A stretch of DNA of 64,000 nt from Lithobates sylvaticus (GCA_028564925.1 CM053029.1:297391168-297455167); one strand, 5' to 3'. Counted from the stretch's first letter, positions 20,141 through 32,489 are shown. Notes: generated by a model not told the origin, from the letters alone. Numbers and translations are program-made.

Positions 20141-21424
20141 TTTTGGATGTGCACTATAATAAAAAAAATAATGTTTGCACAAATTAAAAAATGTGTGGCT
20201 TCTTCTTTTTAAATACTACCAGTTTGACAAAAACATGTTGTGGTTCATTGACAAAGGGGCTTATTTACTAAACGCTAAACAAGTTTGCCACTATTAAGAT
20301 GTGCACTAGGACAACATATAAAACAGGCAAAATTAAAAGCAAAACAATACGAAACTACCAATATTTCAAACATAAATTACTGTATTTATTCTTTGGAAAT
20401 CAAAAAGATGGTTTAAGGGTCTGCTGCCATTTCAATGGCCCCCCTACCATTAAAATACTGTAAATAAAGGTCCCGCACTTGCTGGGCTGATTGTGGTGCC
20501 GAACCAATACGGCGATTATCCAGCCCTGTCATGTTGCCTTCCACTCCGGCCTCAGGCCAATTGGTAAGGAGTATGTTCCTGAATGTTTACGTAAATAATT
20601 GTGCATGACACAGCATGCAAGAATAATAGTATTCAGTTTGTACTCTGCCAGATGTAGGGATGTAAGGAGCAATCTGAAACGGTTGGCCATAATACCAAAG
20701 GCATTTTCCACCACCCTTCTTGCTCTGGCCAACCGATAATTAAAAATCCTCCTCTCAGGGGTGAGGGATCGTTGGGGAAATGGCCTCATCAGATGGTCAC
20801 CCAGACCGAACGCCTCGTCGGCAATGAAGACGAAGGGGAGTCCCTCCACATTATCTTCATCTGGTGGCAGCTCCAGCCCACCAGTCTGGAGACGATGACC
20901 GAACTCCGTGTGGTTGAAGACTCCTCCGTCCGACATCCGGCCGTTTTTCCCCACATCCACATACAGAAAGTCATATTGTGCCGACACCACCGCCATCAAC
21001 ACGATACTATGGAACCCCTTATAATTCCAATAGTATGACCCCGAATGGGGTGGGGGCACAATTCGCACATGTTTGCCGTCAATCGCCCCTCCGCAGTTGG
21101 GAAAGTCCCAACGGGCAGCAAACTGGGAAGCCACAGTCTGCCATTCCTGTGGCGTGGAGGACACTGTGAAGTCAAACAGAAAGATACAATTTAAATTAAA
21201 AACCAGGTAAAACACCAAACTAAATGCAACAAATTAACAAACAATTTGGAAGAACATATGTATTTATTTTGTAAGTCCTTGAAATAAAGCCAAAAGATTA
21301 AGGATAAAAGGGACAAATCTCTGATTGATGACCCCTCTGATGGCCCAGAGAAGATAATAATGGGGATGTGGGTGGGGAGTAAATAATTGTAAGGTCACAC
21401 AATACACATGCAATTAATTAAAGG

Positions 21425-22270
21425 TGTGTGTGGGGGGGGGGGGTTAATTACAAGCTGACCCAAACCACATGCTATTAATTATCAGGGGGTGTGGGGGTGG
21501 TGGGGGTGGGGGGGGGGATAATTACAAGCTGACCAAACCACATGCTATTAATTAAAGGGGGGTGTGGGGGGGGGGTTAATTACAAGCTGACCAAAACCAC
21601 ACGCTATTAATTATCAGGGGGTGTGGGGGTGTGGGGGGGGGGGATAATTACAAGCTGACCAAACCACATGCTATTAATTATCAGGGGGTGGGGGGGTGTG
21701 TGGGGGTGGGGATAATTACAAGCTGACCAAAACCACATGCTATTAATTATCAGGGGGTGTGGGGGGTGGGGATAATTACAAGCTGACCAAAACCACATGC
21801 TATTAATTATCAGGGGGTGTGGGGGTGTGGGGGGGGGGGATAATTACAAGCTGACCAAAACCACATGCTATTAATTATCAGGGGGTGTGGGGGTGTGTGG
21901 GGGGGGGATAATTACAAGCTGACCAAAACCACATGCTATTAATTATCAGGGGGTGTGTGGGGGGGGGGGGGGGGGATAATTACAAGCTGACCAAAACCAC
22001 ATGCTATTAATTATCAGGGGGTGTGGGGGTGTGTGGGGGGTTGGGGGGATAATTACAAGCTGACCAAAACCACATGCTATTAATTATCAGGGGGTGTGGG
22101 GGTGTGTGGGGGGGTGGGGATAATTACAAGCTGACCAAAACCACATGCTATTAATTATCAGGGGGTGTGTGGGGTGGGGGATAATTACAAGCTGACCAAA
22201 ACCACATGCTATTAATTATCAGGGGGTGTGGGGGGGGGGTTAATTACAAGCTGACCAAAACCACATGCAA
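21425..22270. repeat. G-rich minisatellite in the transposase intron
   Basis: About 13 units of 58-72 bp. Each joins a constant part (TAATTACAAGCTGACCAAAA, then CCACATGCTATTAATTATCA) to a variable G run such as GGGGGTGTGGGGGTGTGGGG. Unit length varies with the G tract. It lies wholly in the intron between transposase exons and has strong G-quadruplex potential on the plus strand. Confidence 0.95.
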
Positions 22271-22643
22271 TCAATTTAAAAATGAGGGTCAAGGGGGGTG
22301 AAAGGGGTGAAAGGGGGGGGTGAGTAAAGCTGTACAATGGAGCTGGTAATATACATTTTTAACCAAAGAAAGTGACTAGGCTAGGGGTGTTTAGGGGGCC
22401 AAGCTTCCATGCTGGGGAGGTTGGTGCAAGCAAATATGCATGTGACCCACTAAATAATACATTCTTAAAGCTATTTCGATAAGTCAACCATAAAATACTA
22501 GACAAAAAACCAAAAATAAAAAAAAAAAAGGAATAGGGGACATTCATAGAATAGTCCTATCATGGTAATTAGCTAATGATGACATTGATGCACTACATTA
22601 GCAAACATACAAGACATAGGTAATTTTAAAAGACAAGACTTAC
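22271..22643. other. Remainder of transposase intron, copy 1
   Basis: Non-coding intronic sequence with further G- and A-rich patches; nothing else recognised. Confidence 0.5.
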
Positions 22644-23099
22644 CTTAATGTATTCCTCCTGCAGGACGTGGATAATGGCAGAACAGGTCTCTGGAATAAT
22701 GAGCCCCAGAGCCTGGGGGGAGATGCCTGTCGTGAACTTGAGGTCCTGCAAGCTTCTCCCCGTCGCCAAGTAACGCAACGTGGCGACTAGCCTCTGCTCC
22801 GCACTGATGGCTTGCCGCATGCAGGTATTCTGCCTGGTAATATAAGGGGACAGCGAAGCCAACAGACGGTGAAAAATGGGGTCCGTCATCCGGAGATAAT
22901 TCCTGAAATCATCAGGATTATTCTCACGGATCTCACGGAGCAAAGGCATATGCGAGAATTGGTCACGCTGGCGCAACCAATTCTTGGTCCATGAACTCCT
23001 CCTCACCCTGTTCATGGACTGGGCTCGTGCCAAGGTGTTAACCGCAACACCGAGCCCCTGCACAGCACGAACTCGTTCCCGAGTACGTCCACACTCCAT

Positions 23100-23587
23100 G
23101 GCTTCAAAACGGTCGGCTGATCAAACAAACAACTTAACAGAACGCACTGAAGAACAGCAAGGCCTATGAAGAACGACCTGAAAAACAGGAACGAGCGGAC
23201 CAGAACGGCCTGAGAACAGGTAGGAACTGATCCACACGCACTGAAAGCCAGATACAAACCTCACAAGCACAAACTGAACGGCAGAAGCGAACGAATTAAG
23301 CAGAAGTCTGAGAAGCGCGAATCGTCTCTAACCAAACGTCAACTAACACGCGATACACACGAGATTAGCTGACGGGGCCCAAAGGGTGTCGTTTGGGATC
23401 TCGAGCTTCCTTTTTCTAGTCCCGTCGTACGTGCTGTACGTCATCGCGTGAACCGCCGGACTTTTTGCGTGATCGTGTGTGGTCAAGTCCGTTCGCTTTT
23501 TAGTCCAGCGTACCTAGCGGGAAAGTCCAGCGGATTGTCCGCTGGACTTAGGTCCGCCGGCAAAAGTCCGTACGTGTGTACGAGGCA
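23100..23587 (-). promoter_or_regulatory. Upstream region and right terminus of Harbinger copy 1
   Basis: Holds the transposase 5' region and the right inverted terminus. Subterminal GTCCGCTGGACTT-like repeats in both orientations (23500-23560) are plausible binding sites for the element's proteins. Segments such as CTAGTCCCGTCG and CTAGAAAAAGGAAG on the opposite strand match the equivalent region of copy 2. Confidence 0.6.
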
Positions 23588-23590
23588 TTA

Positions 23591-23638
23591 GAAAACCAAT
23601 ATGTGTACTTTTTATGAGACTACACTTTACCAATATTT

Positions 23639-23680
<42 letters not shown>

Positions 23681-24780
23681 ATATAAATTATCTTGATAAA
23701 ACTGTTTCCATTAAAATGTGCAACATCGAAGCATGTAACTGGCAACAGCGCAACAGCAGATATCCTCCTCTGAGTTAACACACAGTCATACAACAAGGTT
23801 AGACTGAGTCAGCAAGGTGCTAAAACCAACAGTGATGGAGGAAGAAAGATTTGATAAGAGTTTTCATGTAAAGTAGGGTGGTTTACTTGGTATGGTTGGG
23901 AAATTGTAAATCACCTAACTGGGGTTAAATAAAGAAATAACCCAACTTGATTTTATTGTAAGGTTGTATCGATTTCCAGGAATTCTGATTTGTCAGTGCA
24001 ACTTCAGATGTGACTTTGAAGACATCTGTGCGGCATGCACAGATGTCTATGTAAGTCACACCCAAAATCGCCAAAAGTAGTGCAGTAACTACTTTTTTAA
24101 ATTGATGTGGCACCACAAAGTCAGGGTTTGCAACGATTTTAACAGTGCCAGTACCGACAATAGGGTGCGACTTATCATGAGATTTTACCTATCAAATCTA
24201 ATGACAAGTCGCACCAATGTGAACAAGGACTCTCTGCCACATTAAAATGCTATTAAATTATTTACAGTATAAGTGCCCTATAATACAATCCCTTTTATTG
24301 ATACTAACAGGAGATTCCCAGTAGACTATTAACAGGGTATATGGGTGCAGCAATGGACAGCCATGCTTGGAGCACTCTGCAGGTGTGGGTTCACCTATCA
24401 CAGCCATTCAGTTGGCAACTGTCCTAGAAATTGAGGGGAAATACAGAACAGCTCAGAACAGTCACAGCACTCCCACAGCTCTGCTGCTGGCCTCAGCTCT
24501 GGCTCACACATCTACCTACAGGGCAGTTTATTACTGTGCCCAAATACCCCAGCTCTTGTGAGTGCTATCTATTAAAGGTGTTTTATATTGTTCACTCTCA
24601 CTTTCTTTTTTTGTTTTGTATTTAAACTATATGTAAACCTTCACCTTGTAAAACAACTCATTTCGTTTAAAATAGAAATGAAAGGTAGAACATTTGTGCA
24701 TAGAAATAAAAAATCATTATAAATACCCTTTTCTCCTTTTTTCTAACTGATCCCATTTCATCTGTTCACACTGCTTCATC
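23591..24780. other. Repeat-derived intergenic stretch with TA microsatellite
   Basis: A TA dinucleotide run lies at about 23637-23686. The rest is non-coding. Segment 23950-24240 (AGATGTCTATGTAAGTCACA, ending GTGAACAAGGACTC) resembles an abundant amphibian interspersed repeat but I cannot place its ends. Confidence 0.4.
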
Positions 24781-24784
24781 TTTT

Positions 24785-25735
24785 CTTGACCGCCGCACCA
24801 CGATGTACGGCGACAGAATGGCATGGCTGCGCAAATGGGCGTACCTGTATGTCCCTTTGAATTTTCCGCCGCGCCATCGCGTGCTCACCGCAGGCGGCGC
24901 GCGCACCTGCTGCAAGCTCCTTTGAGTAGGATTGAGGGTCATGCGGACTTGATGTCCGCGGGGATACGCGCGATCGTCTCACGGAGAGGAAGAACGGGGA
25001 GATGCTAATGTAAACAAGCATTTCCCCATTTTGCCTAGTGACACTGTCACTGATCACAGCTCCCTATAATCGGGAGCAGTGATCAGTGCTGTGTCACATG
25101 TAGCCCCTCCCCCCACAGTTAGAATCACTCCCTAGGACACACTTAACCCCTACAGCGCCACCTAGTGTTAACTTCTTCACTGCTAGTCACATTTACACAG
25201 TAATCAATGCAATTTTAATCCCACTGATCACTGTATAAATGTGAATGGTCCCAAAAATGTGTCATAATTGTCCGATGTGTCCACCATAATGTTGCAGTCT
25301 TGCTAAAAATCGCCGCCATTACTAGTAAAAAAAAAAAAATATTAATAAATTATAAAACTATCTCCTATTTTGTAGACGCTATAACTTTTGCGCAAACTAA
25401 TCAATAAACGCTCATTGCGATTTTTTTTACCAAAAATATGTAGAAGAATACGTATTGGCCTAAACAGAAGAAAAAAAAACGTTTTTTATTTATATTTTTT
25501 GGGGATATTTATTATAGCTCTTTTTTTTTTTATAGCACAAAAAATAAAAACCACAGAGGTGATCAAATACCACCAAAAGAAAGCTCTATTTGTGGGGGAA
25601 AAAAAGGACGTCAGCTTTGTTTGGGAGCCACGTCGCACGACCGCACAATTGTCAGTTAAAGCGAGGCAGTGCAGAATCGCAAAAAGTGCTCTGGTCTTTT
25701 GCCAGCCAAATGGTCCGGGGCTTAAGTGGTTAAAG
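24785..25735. repeat. Abundant frog-type non-autonomous repeat
   Basis: A roughly 950-bp unit starting GACCGCCGCACCACG and ending GGGGCTTAAGTGGTTAA. It has GC-rich ends and an A/T-rich middle (GACGCTATAACTTTTGCGCA, TACCACCAAAAGAAAGCTC). Part of the middle recurs in reverse at 44325-44390. I recognise this type from ranid genomes but cannot verify its name. Likely a DNA-transposon derivative. Confidence 0.6.
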
Positions 25736-26511
25736 ACTGTGCCAGGGGGGGGCGGTCCAGGACAGGTCTGATCATTGAAGGAGAGCAGGCTGAGTTTCCA
25801 GCATAGCTAGAGAACTGACCACATTGTGTTCTCCTGCTTAGTGTGGTCAGTTTTTGATAGGAAAGCAGAGGGACTGGCAAGAACACCAGGGATTTCATAC
25901 AAAGGAAGCAATACAAAGAGCCCAGGATCATTTTTCATACAAGTGCATGGTACAGCAGGCACACATAAGGTGATATGTTTGGTTTACATGCTCTTTAAGC
26001 ATTCAAGCATCTCTTTTGCTGTACTGAAGGGAGCTGCAAGATTTTAATTTAGTAGTGTCTTCAGGAAACTCAATGTTAACCCCTTTCCTTGATCTGTGTC
26101 TACTTTAATCTGCAAATCACGGATGGGATAATTAACATTTCATGGTTTGATTTTTCATGACATTTTACTAATTAAAGTGAGTCTGTTATGAAATACATTT
26201 GGGGCCCGCAACTGCTGCTCTCCTCTTAAAAAATACTTGTCGCCTGGCTGTGTTTGGCATCAATAATGTGTGAGTCACAAATCCAGAACATGCATGTTGT
26301 AAATGAATGTTAAAAAGTGTTTGAATTCTTTTGTACTTGTACATTGAAGCCGAATCATTACACATTTACCTTGGAGGGAGGTTGGCCAACAGCGGAGAAG
26401 GAGGAAAGTGCTGAGTACTAGAAAGTAGTGCTTTAATTTTTTTTGTCCCAGGAGGAAAAAAAAATCTGAATATATAAAAGGAGAATAAATTATTTTATTA
26501 TTATTTTTTAT
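25736..26511. other. Unassigned non-coding stretch
   Basis: No open frame, no inverted termini and no tandem array seen; moderately AT-rich toward 26511. Confidence 0.4.
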
Positions 26512-26519
26512 GATTATTA

Positions 26520-27696
26520 CAGGGGCGTAACTATAGGGGGTGCAGCAGTCGCGAGCGCAACCGGGCCCTATGCTGCAAGGGGCCCATGCCGCCCCCTCTA
26601 CATATGGCCGGTGGCAGCATAGGCGGTTAGGCACCGGGTGCACGGGTGGCTGGAGGTGGGGGGTGACTAGCAGAGCTCCGTGCTCGACTACGGCACTGGC
26701 TACCCAAAGGACACCGCAGGCTTGTCTGCCAGCACCCCCCCCCTCCTCCCCGTCATACACAGATGTTGACAGGTCTTTCTGGGAGATATGTCCCCTAAGG
26801 ACAGGGACCCCATTTCCCTTGGGGACAAGGACCCCATCTTCTCTGGGGACAGAGCCAACTTCTCCCCAGAGGACAGGGACCTCATTTTCCATGGGGACAG
26901 GGACCCCTTCTCACCTGAAGACAGGGACCCCTTCTCACCTGGGGACAGGGACCCCATCTCCAATGGGGACCCCATCTCCCCTGGGAACAGGGCCCACTTC
27001 TCCCCAGAGGACAGGGACCCTATTTCCCTTGGGGGCAGGAACGCCTTCTCACATGGGGACAGGGACCCCATCTCCCCTAAGGACAGGGACCCCATTTCCC
27101 CTGGGGACAGGACCCACTTCTCCCCAGAGGGCAGGGACCCCATTTCCCTTGGGGACAAGGACCCCTTCTCACCTGAGGACAAGGACCCATCTCCCCTAAG
27201 GTCAGGGACCCCATCTCTCCCCTGGGGACAGGGACCCCATCTCCCCTGGGGACAGGGCCCACTTCTCCCCAGAGGACAGGGACCCTATTTCCCATAGGGA
27301 CAGGGACTCCTACTTACGTGGGGACAGGGACCCCATCTCCCCTAAGGACAAGGACCCAATCTCTCCTGGGGACAGGGCCCACTTCTCCCCAGAGGACAGG
27401 GTCCCAATTTCCCTTTCCCGTCTTCCTCTTTGTCTCAAAGGTGTAACATCATAGGTCTGTTTAGACCCCTGATATCTCACTTAAGTCCCCCAACGGGACT
27501 CCTAAAAAACTGTAAAAAATAATTTAAAAAAACTGCTGATACCAGTGGTGGAACTCCAGGGCTCACAAAAGTCGTACCTGTGACCGAGCCATGGAGTTCC
27601 ACCACCAGACTCGGAGGGAAGGGTCTCGGCTGGGGTTCAGGGGGGCCCTTCATGGTTTCTTGCACTGGGGCCCTGAAGGTTCTAGTTACACCACTG
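26520..27696. mobile_element. hAT-type MITE carrying a minisatellite
   Basis: Starts CAGGGGCGTAACTA and ends TAGTTACACCACTG, inverted termini of the CAG..CTG class. Flanks GATTATTA (26512-26519) and AATTATTA (27697-27704) agree at seven of eight bases, fitting the 8-bp hAT duplication. No transposase is present. Confidence 0.82.
26788..27420. repeat. 27-bp-class minisatellite inside the hAT MITE
   Basis: Over 20 imperfect units such as GGGGACAGGGACCCCATCTC, with alternating ACTTCTCCCCAGAGGACAGG units. Because the period is a multiple of three, open frames appear on both strands, but they encode only the repeat. Confidence 0.92.
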
Positions 27697-27704
27697 AATT
27701 ATTA

Positions 27705-28754
27705 TTTATTATTTTAAGAGCCAATCCAGCCAAAACTGATAGATACTTTTTTGTTAGATGTTGACAATTTCTAGGGGACTCTGTTGGGGAGGGATCAGCA
27801 CTAGAGTTCCTGAGCCGTAGACCTTCTGCAGCCATATGATTATTGAGAATGCAAGTAAATTGGGTGTTCCCTAAACTTCCAAGCAGAGAGGATGATCTCA
27901 CTTTTCATAGGAAAAGTCTACTAAACACAGTTCTAATAATCTAAAACTAAATAAAAAGATGTTCTATGGTCAACAGCATGTATAGTAATGGAGAAAATGC
28001 ATCTTCAGGTCAGTAGAAAATATAGCAATAATGATATGATATGATAAAATGTATTTTGATCTGCCAGAAATACATTCACATATTAAGTCCTGTTGTAAAC
28101 TGACAACGCGCAGCATTTTTGTGGACTGAGTGTTGTCAATTTCCGTCTAGTTTTCTCTTGCCAATCTACTCAGACTGAATTACTTTCCTATCTCTGCAAC
28201 ATAAAGGCCTGATAATGACTGGTAGAGCTTCACTGAAGAAAGAGGTTTGGGACTTCGTATGAAGCATACAGCTGGGGGGTGACCATGATGCAAATTGTGT
28301 CTGACCAGTTTGTTATATAAAAATAATTACTACATTTCAATACAATGCACATAAAGAGTATAATAGAATAAAAATGTATTCCATATATGTGTACATCCAA
28401 AACATCATAATAAGATAGTATAATAATAATAATAATAACGTCAGACACATAACCCATGTATCACACAATACATATATAAAAATGCATGATTGTTACTACA
28501 TATTGCAATAAAACAGAATAAAATTGATGGAATGATCATGACTGTAAACATGATAGTGGTATCAACATAGCTTGACGTGTTTCAAAGATTACCTCCATTT
28601 ATCAGGAGCAGATGCTTGATATATATCTATAATTAATAAGTTGTACACATTAATAATCGGTCTCAATGTAAGAGGGCAGGGGAGGGGGTGGAAAAACAAA
28701 AGTATGGAAATATATTCACCCATACTTAAAATATAGCTATGAGTGTGAAATAGA
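27705..28754. other. Unassigned stretch with a degenerate hammerhead-like motif
   Basis: AT-rich, no coding frame. An AAT trinucleotide run lies near 28417-28437. The minus strand carries a weak hammerhead-like motif at about 28577-28608. Confidence 0.4.
28577..28608 (-). ncRNA. Degenerate hammerhead-like motif
   Basis: On the minus strand CTGATAA (28599-28605) is followed by a short stem-like stretch and GAAACACGTC. The first box departs from CUGANGA at the G before the last A, so it is probably a decayed relic of the same element class as the motifs at 680, 53662 and 63048. Confidence 0.25.
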
Positions 28755-28762
28755 GCGATGAG

Positions 28763-29502
28763 CAGGGCCATCTTAATAACATCATGGGCCCCTGGGCAAA
28801 GTAATGCTATGGGGCCCCTACAAGCCTGCCCAATATAGGCACCTCACACCTGTACGCTAGCAGCCCCCCTCACATGTGTATATATGACACACACACACAC
28901 AGGTACACAGACACAGGCACACACACACGTACACAGGCACACACACACCCACGCGTACACAGGCACACCCACACGTACACAGGCACACCCGCACGTGCGC
29001 AAGCACACCCACAAATACACAGGCACACCCACACATACACAGGCACACCCACACATGTACACAGACACACACATGTACACAAACCCCCCCCCCTTACTTG
29101 TAGAACAGCCCTTACTTGTTAGGTGGTGTTCCTTGTCCTACTCCTAGCTCTTGTGCAGGACACACAAGGGGTACACATGCTGGAATTTACCAGAGGGGGC
29201 AGCAAAGAGTTCAAAGTCAGCTCAATAACTCTCACACACATTCCAAAATCCAGCGTGGCCACAGAGCTCTCCTGCACCCGCCCCTGCCTTCTCCCATCCC
29301 TGCCAGACATCTGGGCTCTTCTAGACACTCGGGCCCTTAGTGTATGGGCTGTACCCCCCTGATGGCGGCCCTGCCCACTGGACTGCCTGTGCCCGCTAAG
29401 CCTGACTCCCTCCCCCCACTGCTTCTTCTATTTGTCTGGCTCTGACGGGGCCCCAGGCCCCTGGGCAGTGCCCAGGGGTGCTTGCTCAGTAAGATGGCCC
29501 TG
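28763..29502. mobile_element. hAT-type MITE with CA-rich core
   Basis: Starts CAGGGCCATCTTA and ends TAAGATGGCCCTG, perfect 13-bp inverted ends. Flanks GCGATGAG and GTGATGAG agree at seven of eight bases. The core contains a CACA/CACACCCACA array (28879-29075). No coding capacity. Confidence 0.85.
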
Positions 29503-29803
29503 GTGATGAGAGTTGCAGGCTGGCCGAACACTTCACTAGCCCCAGGAGCTGAGGTGGAAAACCCAAGATATTTGATGGAAAAACACTCAGGAGATGGGCC
29601 GAGGGGGGTATATGTACTCTATTGTAAATCAAGGGTGACCACTAGGGATGGGCCCGGTGTTCGATTCGAACCCACGTTCGAATCGAGCACCGGGCGTTCA
29701 CCCGCTCGGCGAGCCCAGAACTATTTGGGCCGTTCGCATCACATTCGTGTGATGCAAGCGGCCCGCAATGCATTGCGGCCGGCGCAGTGCATTGCTGGCT
29801 GAT

Positions 29804-29905
29804 GATTGGCCAAGCATGCACTGTGACCCCGCATGCTTGGCCAATCACAACGCCGGCAGTGAGGAGAGCAATAATTGGCTACAGGCAGGACGCCTGTAGC
29901 CAATT
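29804..29905. repeat. Paired subterminal hairpins of the hAT element
   Basis: Two perfect inverted repeats: GATTGGCCAAGCATGC with GCATGCTTGGCCAATC (29804-29819/29831-29846), and AATTGGCTACAGGC with GCCTGTAGCCAATT (29873-29886/29892-29905). Both recur in the 51684-53013 copy (about 52750-52860), with arms that stay complementary despite base changes. Confidence 0.85.
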
Positions 29906-30224
29906 AAAGCTCAGGGGCTTTAGTACACGCCCCACTGTAAAAAAGGCCGCCGCGCCGTCGTCCCAGGGCACATGTGTTCCGGCTTGATAGAGTGAATAGG
30001 CAGACTGCTGATTGATTCATTCATTGCTAAACCATTGCTGATTCATTGAATACTGATCATTTCTGCTGATTGCACTGCTGAGTGTGACATTATCTGCTGC
30101 TGGGGATTAGTCTGGTGTGTGTGTGCTGTTAGTACAGCATTGTAGTAGCACCCATTGCAGTGCTGTTAGAACAGCATTGCACCCTAACTTTCTGTCCCAA
30201 CCTTCTGTCCCATCCCAGGCCCAT

Positions 30225-32189
30225 TTATAGGAGCTATATTGTGTTTGTGTCAGCACACATAGGAGCTACTGTGTGTGTTGTCAGCACACATAGGAGCTAT
30301 ATTTTTTTGTCAGCACACATAGGAGCTATAGTGTGTTGTCAGCACACATAGGAGCTATAGTGTGTTTGTGTCAGCACACATAGGAGCTATAGTGTGTTTG
30401 TGTCAGCACACATAGGAGCTATAGTGTGTTGTCAGCACACATAGGAGCTATAGTGTGTTTGTGTCAGCACACATAGGAGCTATAGTGTGTTGTGAGCACA
30501 CATAGGAGCTATACTTTTTTGTCAGCACACATAGGAGCTATAGTGTGTTGTCAGCACACATAGGAGCTATAGTGTGTTTGTGTCAGCACACATAGGAGCT
30601 ATAGTGTGTTGTCAGCACACATAGGAGCTATAGTGTGTTGTCAGCACACATACGAGCTATAGTGTGTTGTGAGCACACACAGGGGCTATATTTTTTTGTC
30701 AGCACACATAGTAGCTATAGTGTGTTGTCAGCACACATAGAAGCTATAGTGTGTTTGTGTCAGCACACATAGGAGCTATAGTGTGTTGTCAGCACACATA
30801 GGAGCTATAGTGTGTTGTCAGCACACATAGGAGCTATAGTGTGTTTGTGTCAGCACACATAGGAGCTATAGTGTGTTGTGAGCACACATAGGAGCTATAG
30901 TGTGTTGTCAGCACACATAGGAGCTATAGTGTGTTTGTGTCAGCAGACATAGGAGTTATAGTGTGTTGTAAGCACACATAGGAGCTATATTTTTTTGTCA
31001 GCACACATAGGAGCTATAGTGTGTTGTCAGCACACATAGGAGCTATAGTGTGTTTGTGTCAGCACACATAGGAGCTATAGTGTGTTGTGAGCACACATAG
31101 GAGCTATAGTGTGTTGTCAGCACACATAGGAGCTATAGTGTGTTTGTGTCAGCACACATAGGAGCTATAGTGTGTTGTGAGCACACATAGGAGCTATATT
31201 TTTTTGTCAGCACACATAGGAGCTATAGTGTGTTGTCAGCACACATAGGAGCTATAGTGTGTTTGTGTCAGCACACATAGGAGCTATAGTGTGTTGTCAG
31301 CACACATAGGAGCTATAGTGTGTTGTCAGCACACATAGGAGCTATAGTGTGTTTGTGTCAGCACACATAGGAGCTATAGTGTGTTGTCAGCACACATAGG
31401 AGCTATAGTGTGTTGTCAGCACACATAGGAGCTATAGTGTGTTTGTGTCAGCACACATACGAGCTATAGTGTGTTGTCAGCACACATAGGAGCTATATAT
31501 TTTTGTCAGCACACATAGGAGCTATAGTGTGTTGTCAGCACACATAGGAGCTATAGTGTGTTTGTGTCAGCACACATAGGAGCTATAGTGTGTTGTCAGC
31601 ACACATAGGAGCTATAGTGTGTTGTCAGCACACATAGGAGCTATAGTGTGTTGTCAGCACACATAGGAGCTATAGTGTGTTTGTGTCAGCACACATAGGA
31701 GCTATAGTGTGTTGTGAGCACACATAGGAGCTATACTTTTTTGTCAGCACACATAGGAGCTATAGTGTGTTGTCAGCACACATAGGAGCTATAGTGTGTT
31801 TGTGTCAGCACACATAGGAGCTATAGTGTGTTGTCAGCACACATAGGAGCTATAGTGTGTTGTCAGCACACATAGGAGCTATAGTGTGTTTGTGTCAGCA
31901 CACATAGGAGCTATAGTGTGTTGTGAGCACACATAGGAGCTATATTTTTTTGTCAGCACACATAGGAGCTATAGTGTGTTGTCAGCACACATAGGAGCTA
32001 TAGTGTGTTGTCAGCACACATAGGAGCTATAGTGTGTTTGTGTCAGCACACATAGGAGCTATAGTGTGTTGTCAGCACACATAGGAGCTATAGTGTGTTG
32101 TCAGCACACATAGGAGCTATATTTTTTTGTCAGCACACATAGGAGCTATAGTGTGTTCTCAGCACACATAGGAGCTATAGTGTGTTTGT
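30225..32189. repeat. 26-30-bp minisatellite of about 70 units
   Basis: Units of the form TCAGCACACATAGGAGCTAT plus a variable tail (AGTGTGTTG, AGTGTGTTTGTG or ATTTTTTTG). The array resumes at 35722-35780 after the nested hAT, so the insertion split it. T-rich variants recur about every 175-300 bp, giving a loose higher-order pattern. Confidence 0.97.
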
Positions 32190-32489
32190 GTCAGCACTAG
32201 AGTTGAGCGGACACCTGGATGTTCGGGTTCGGCGGGTTTGGCCGAACTTCGGAAAAAAGTCCGGGTTCGGGACCGAACTTGACCCGAACTTGACCCCTAA
32301 CTCCGAACCCCATTAAAGTCAATGGGACCCGGACTTTTGAACACTAAAATGGCTGTAAAAAAGTAATGGAAAGGGCTAGAGGGCTGCAAATGGCAACAAA
32401 ATGTTGTTAAGATCGTGGCAAGTGATCTGCAAACAAATGTGGATAGGGAAATAACTTAAAATAACATTAAAAAATAAAAATAAAATGCT

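Larger units (their letters stand above)
20413..23099 (-). pseudogene. HARBI1-type DDE transposase, Harbinger copy 1 (frame-broken)
   Basis: Exon 1 (23099-22644, 152 codons) carries the amino helical region (TKNWLRQRDQFSHMP, LRYLATGRSLQDL, TGISPQALG). Exon 2 (from 21163) carries the nuclease: GAIDGKHVRIVPP with the first Asp, VFIADEAFG with the second, and RRVVENAFGIMANRF with the Glu. The GTAAGT donor and CACAG acceptor agree with copy 2. Compared with copy 2, exon 2 starts one base short, which puts it out of phase. A second frame change near 20540 moves the tail (ending VEGN..FNGRGAIEMAADP) to another frame, stop at 20413. The domestic relative HARBI1 and active Harbingers cut DNA at the element ends. 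This copy is probably inactive. Confidence 0.85.
6122..23587 (-). mobile_element. PIF/Harbinger DNA transposon copy 1 (three genes, split by an LTR element)
   Basis: The left end TGCCGCGTACACACG (6122) and the right end CGTGTGTACGAGGCA (to 23587) are inverted termini, flanked by TTA at 6119-6121 and 23588-23590, the 3-bp duplication of PIF/Harbinger. Without the Ty3/Gypsy insertion (6152-14435) the element is about 9.2 kb. It encodes a MADF/BESS-like protein (minus), a SANT/Myb-like protein (plus) and a HARBI1-type transposase (minus). The MADF and SANT genes look open; the transposase has frame breaks, so this copy is probably not self-mobile. Orientation is given by the transposase. Confidence 0.88.

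Noticed and set aside
24367-24561. Possible immunoglobulin or T-cell-receptor V-like end (TYRAVYYCAQ)
   Set aside because: Only the last motif resembles a V domain; no first cysteine, tryptophan or recombination signal was seen nearby, so it is probably chance.
26540-27297. Open frames of 160-219 codons on both strands
   Set aside because: They encode only the 27-bp minisatellite unit, open because the period is a multiple of three.
28844-29147. Cys/Val- or Thr/His-rich open frames
   Set aside because: Produced by the CA/CACACCCACA array inside a MITE.
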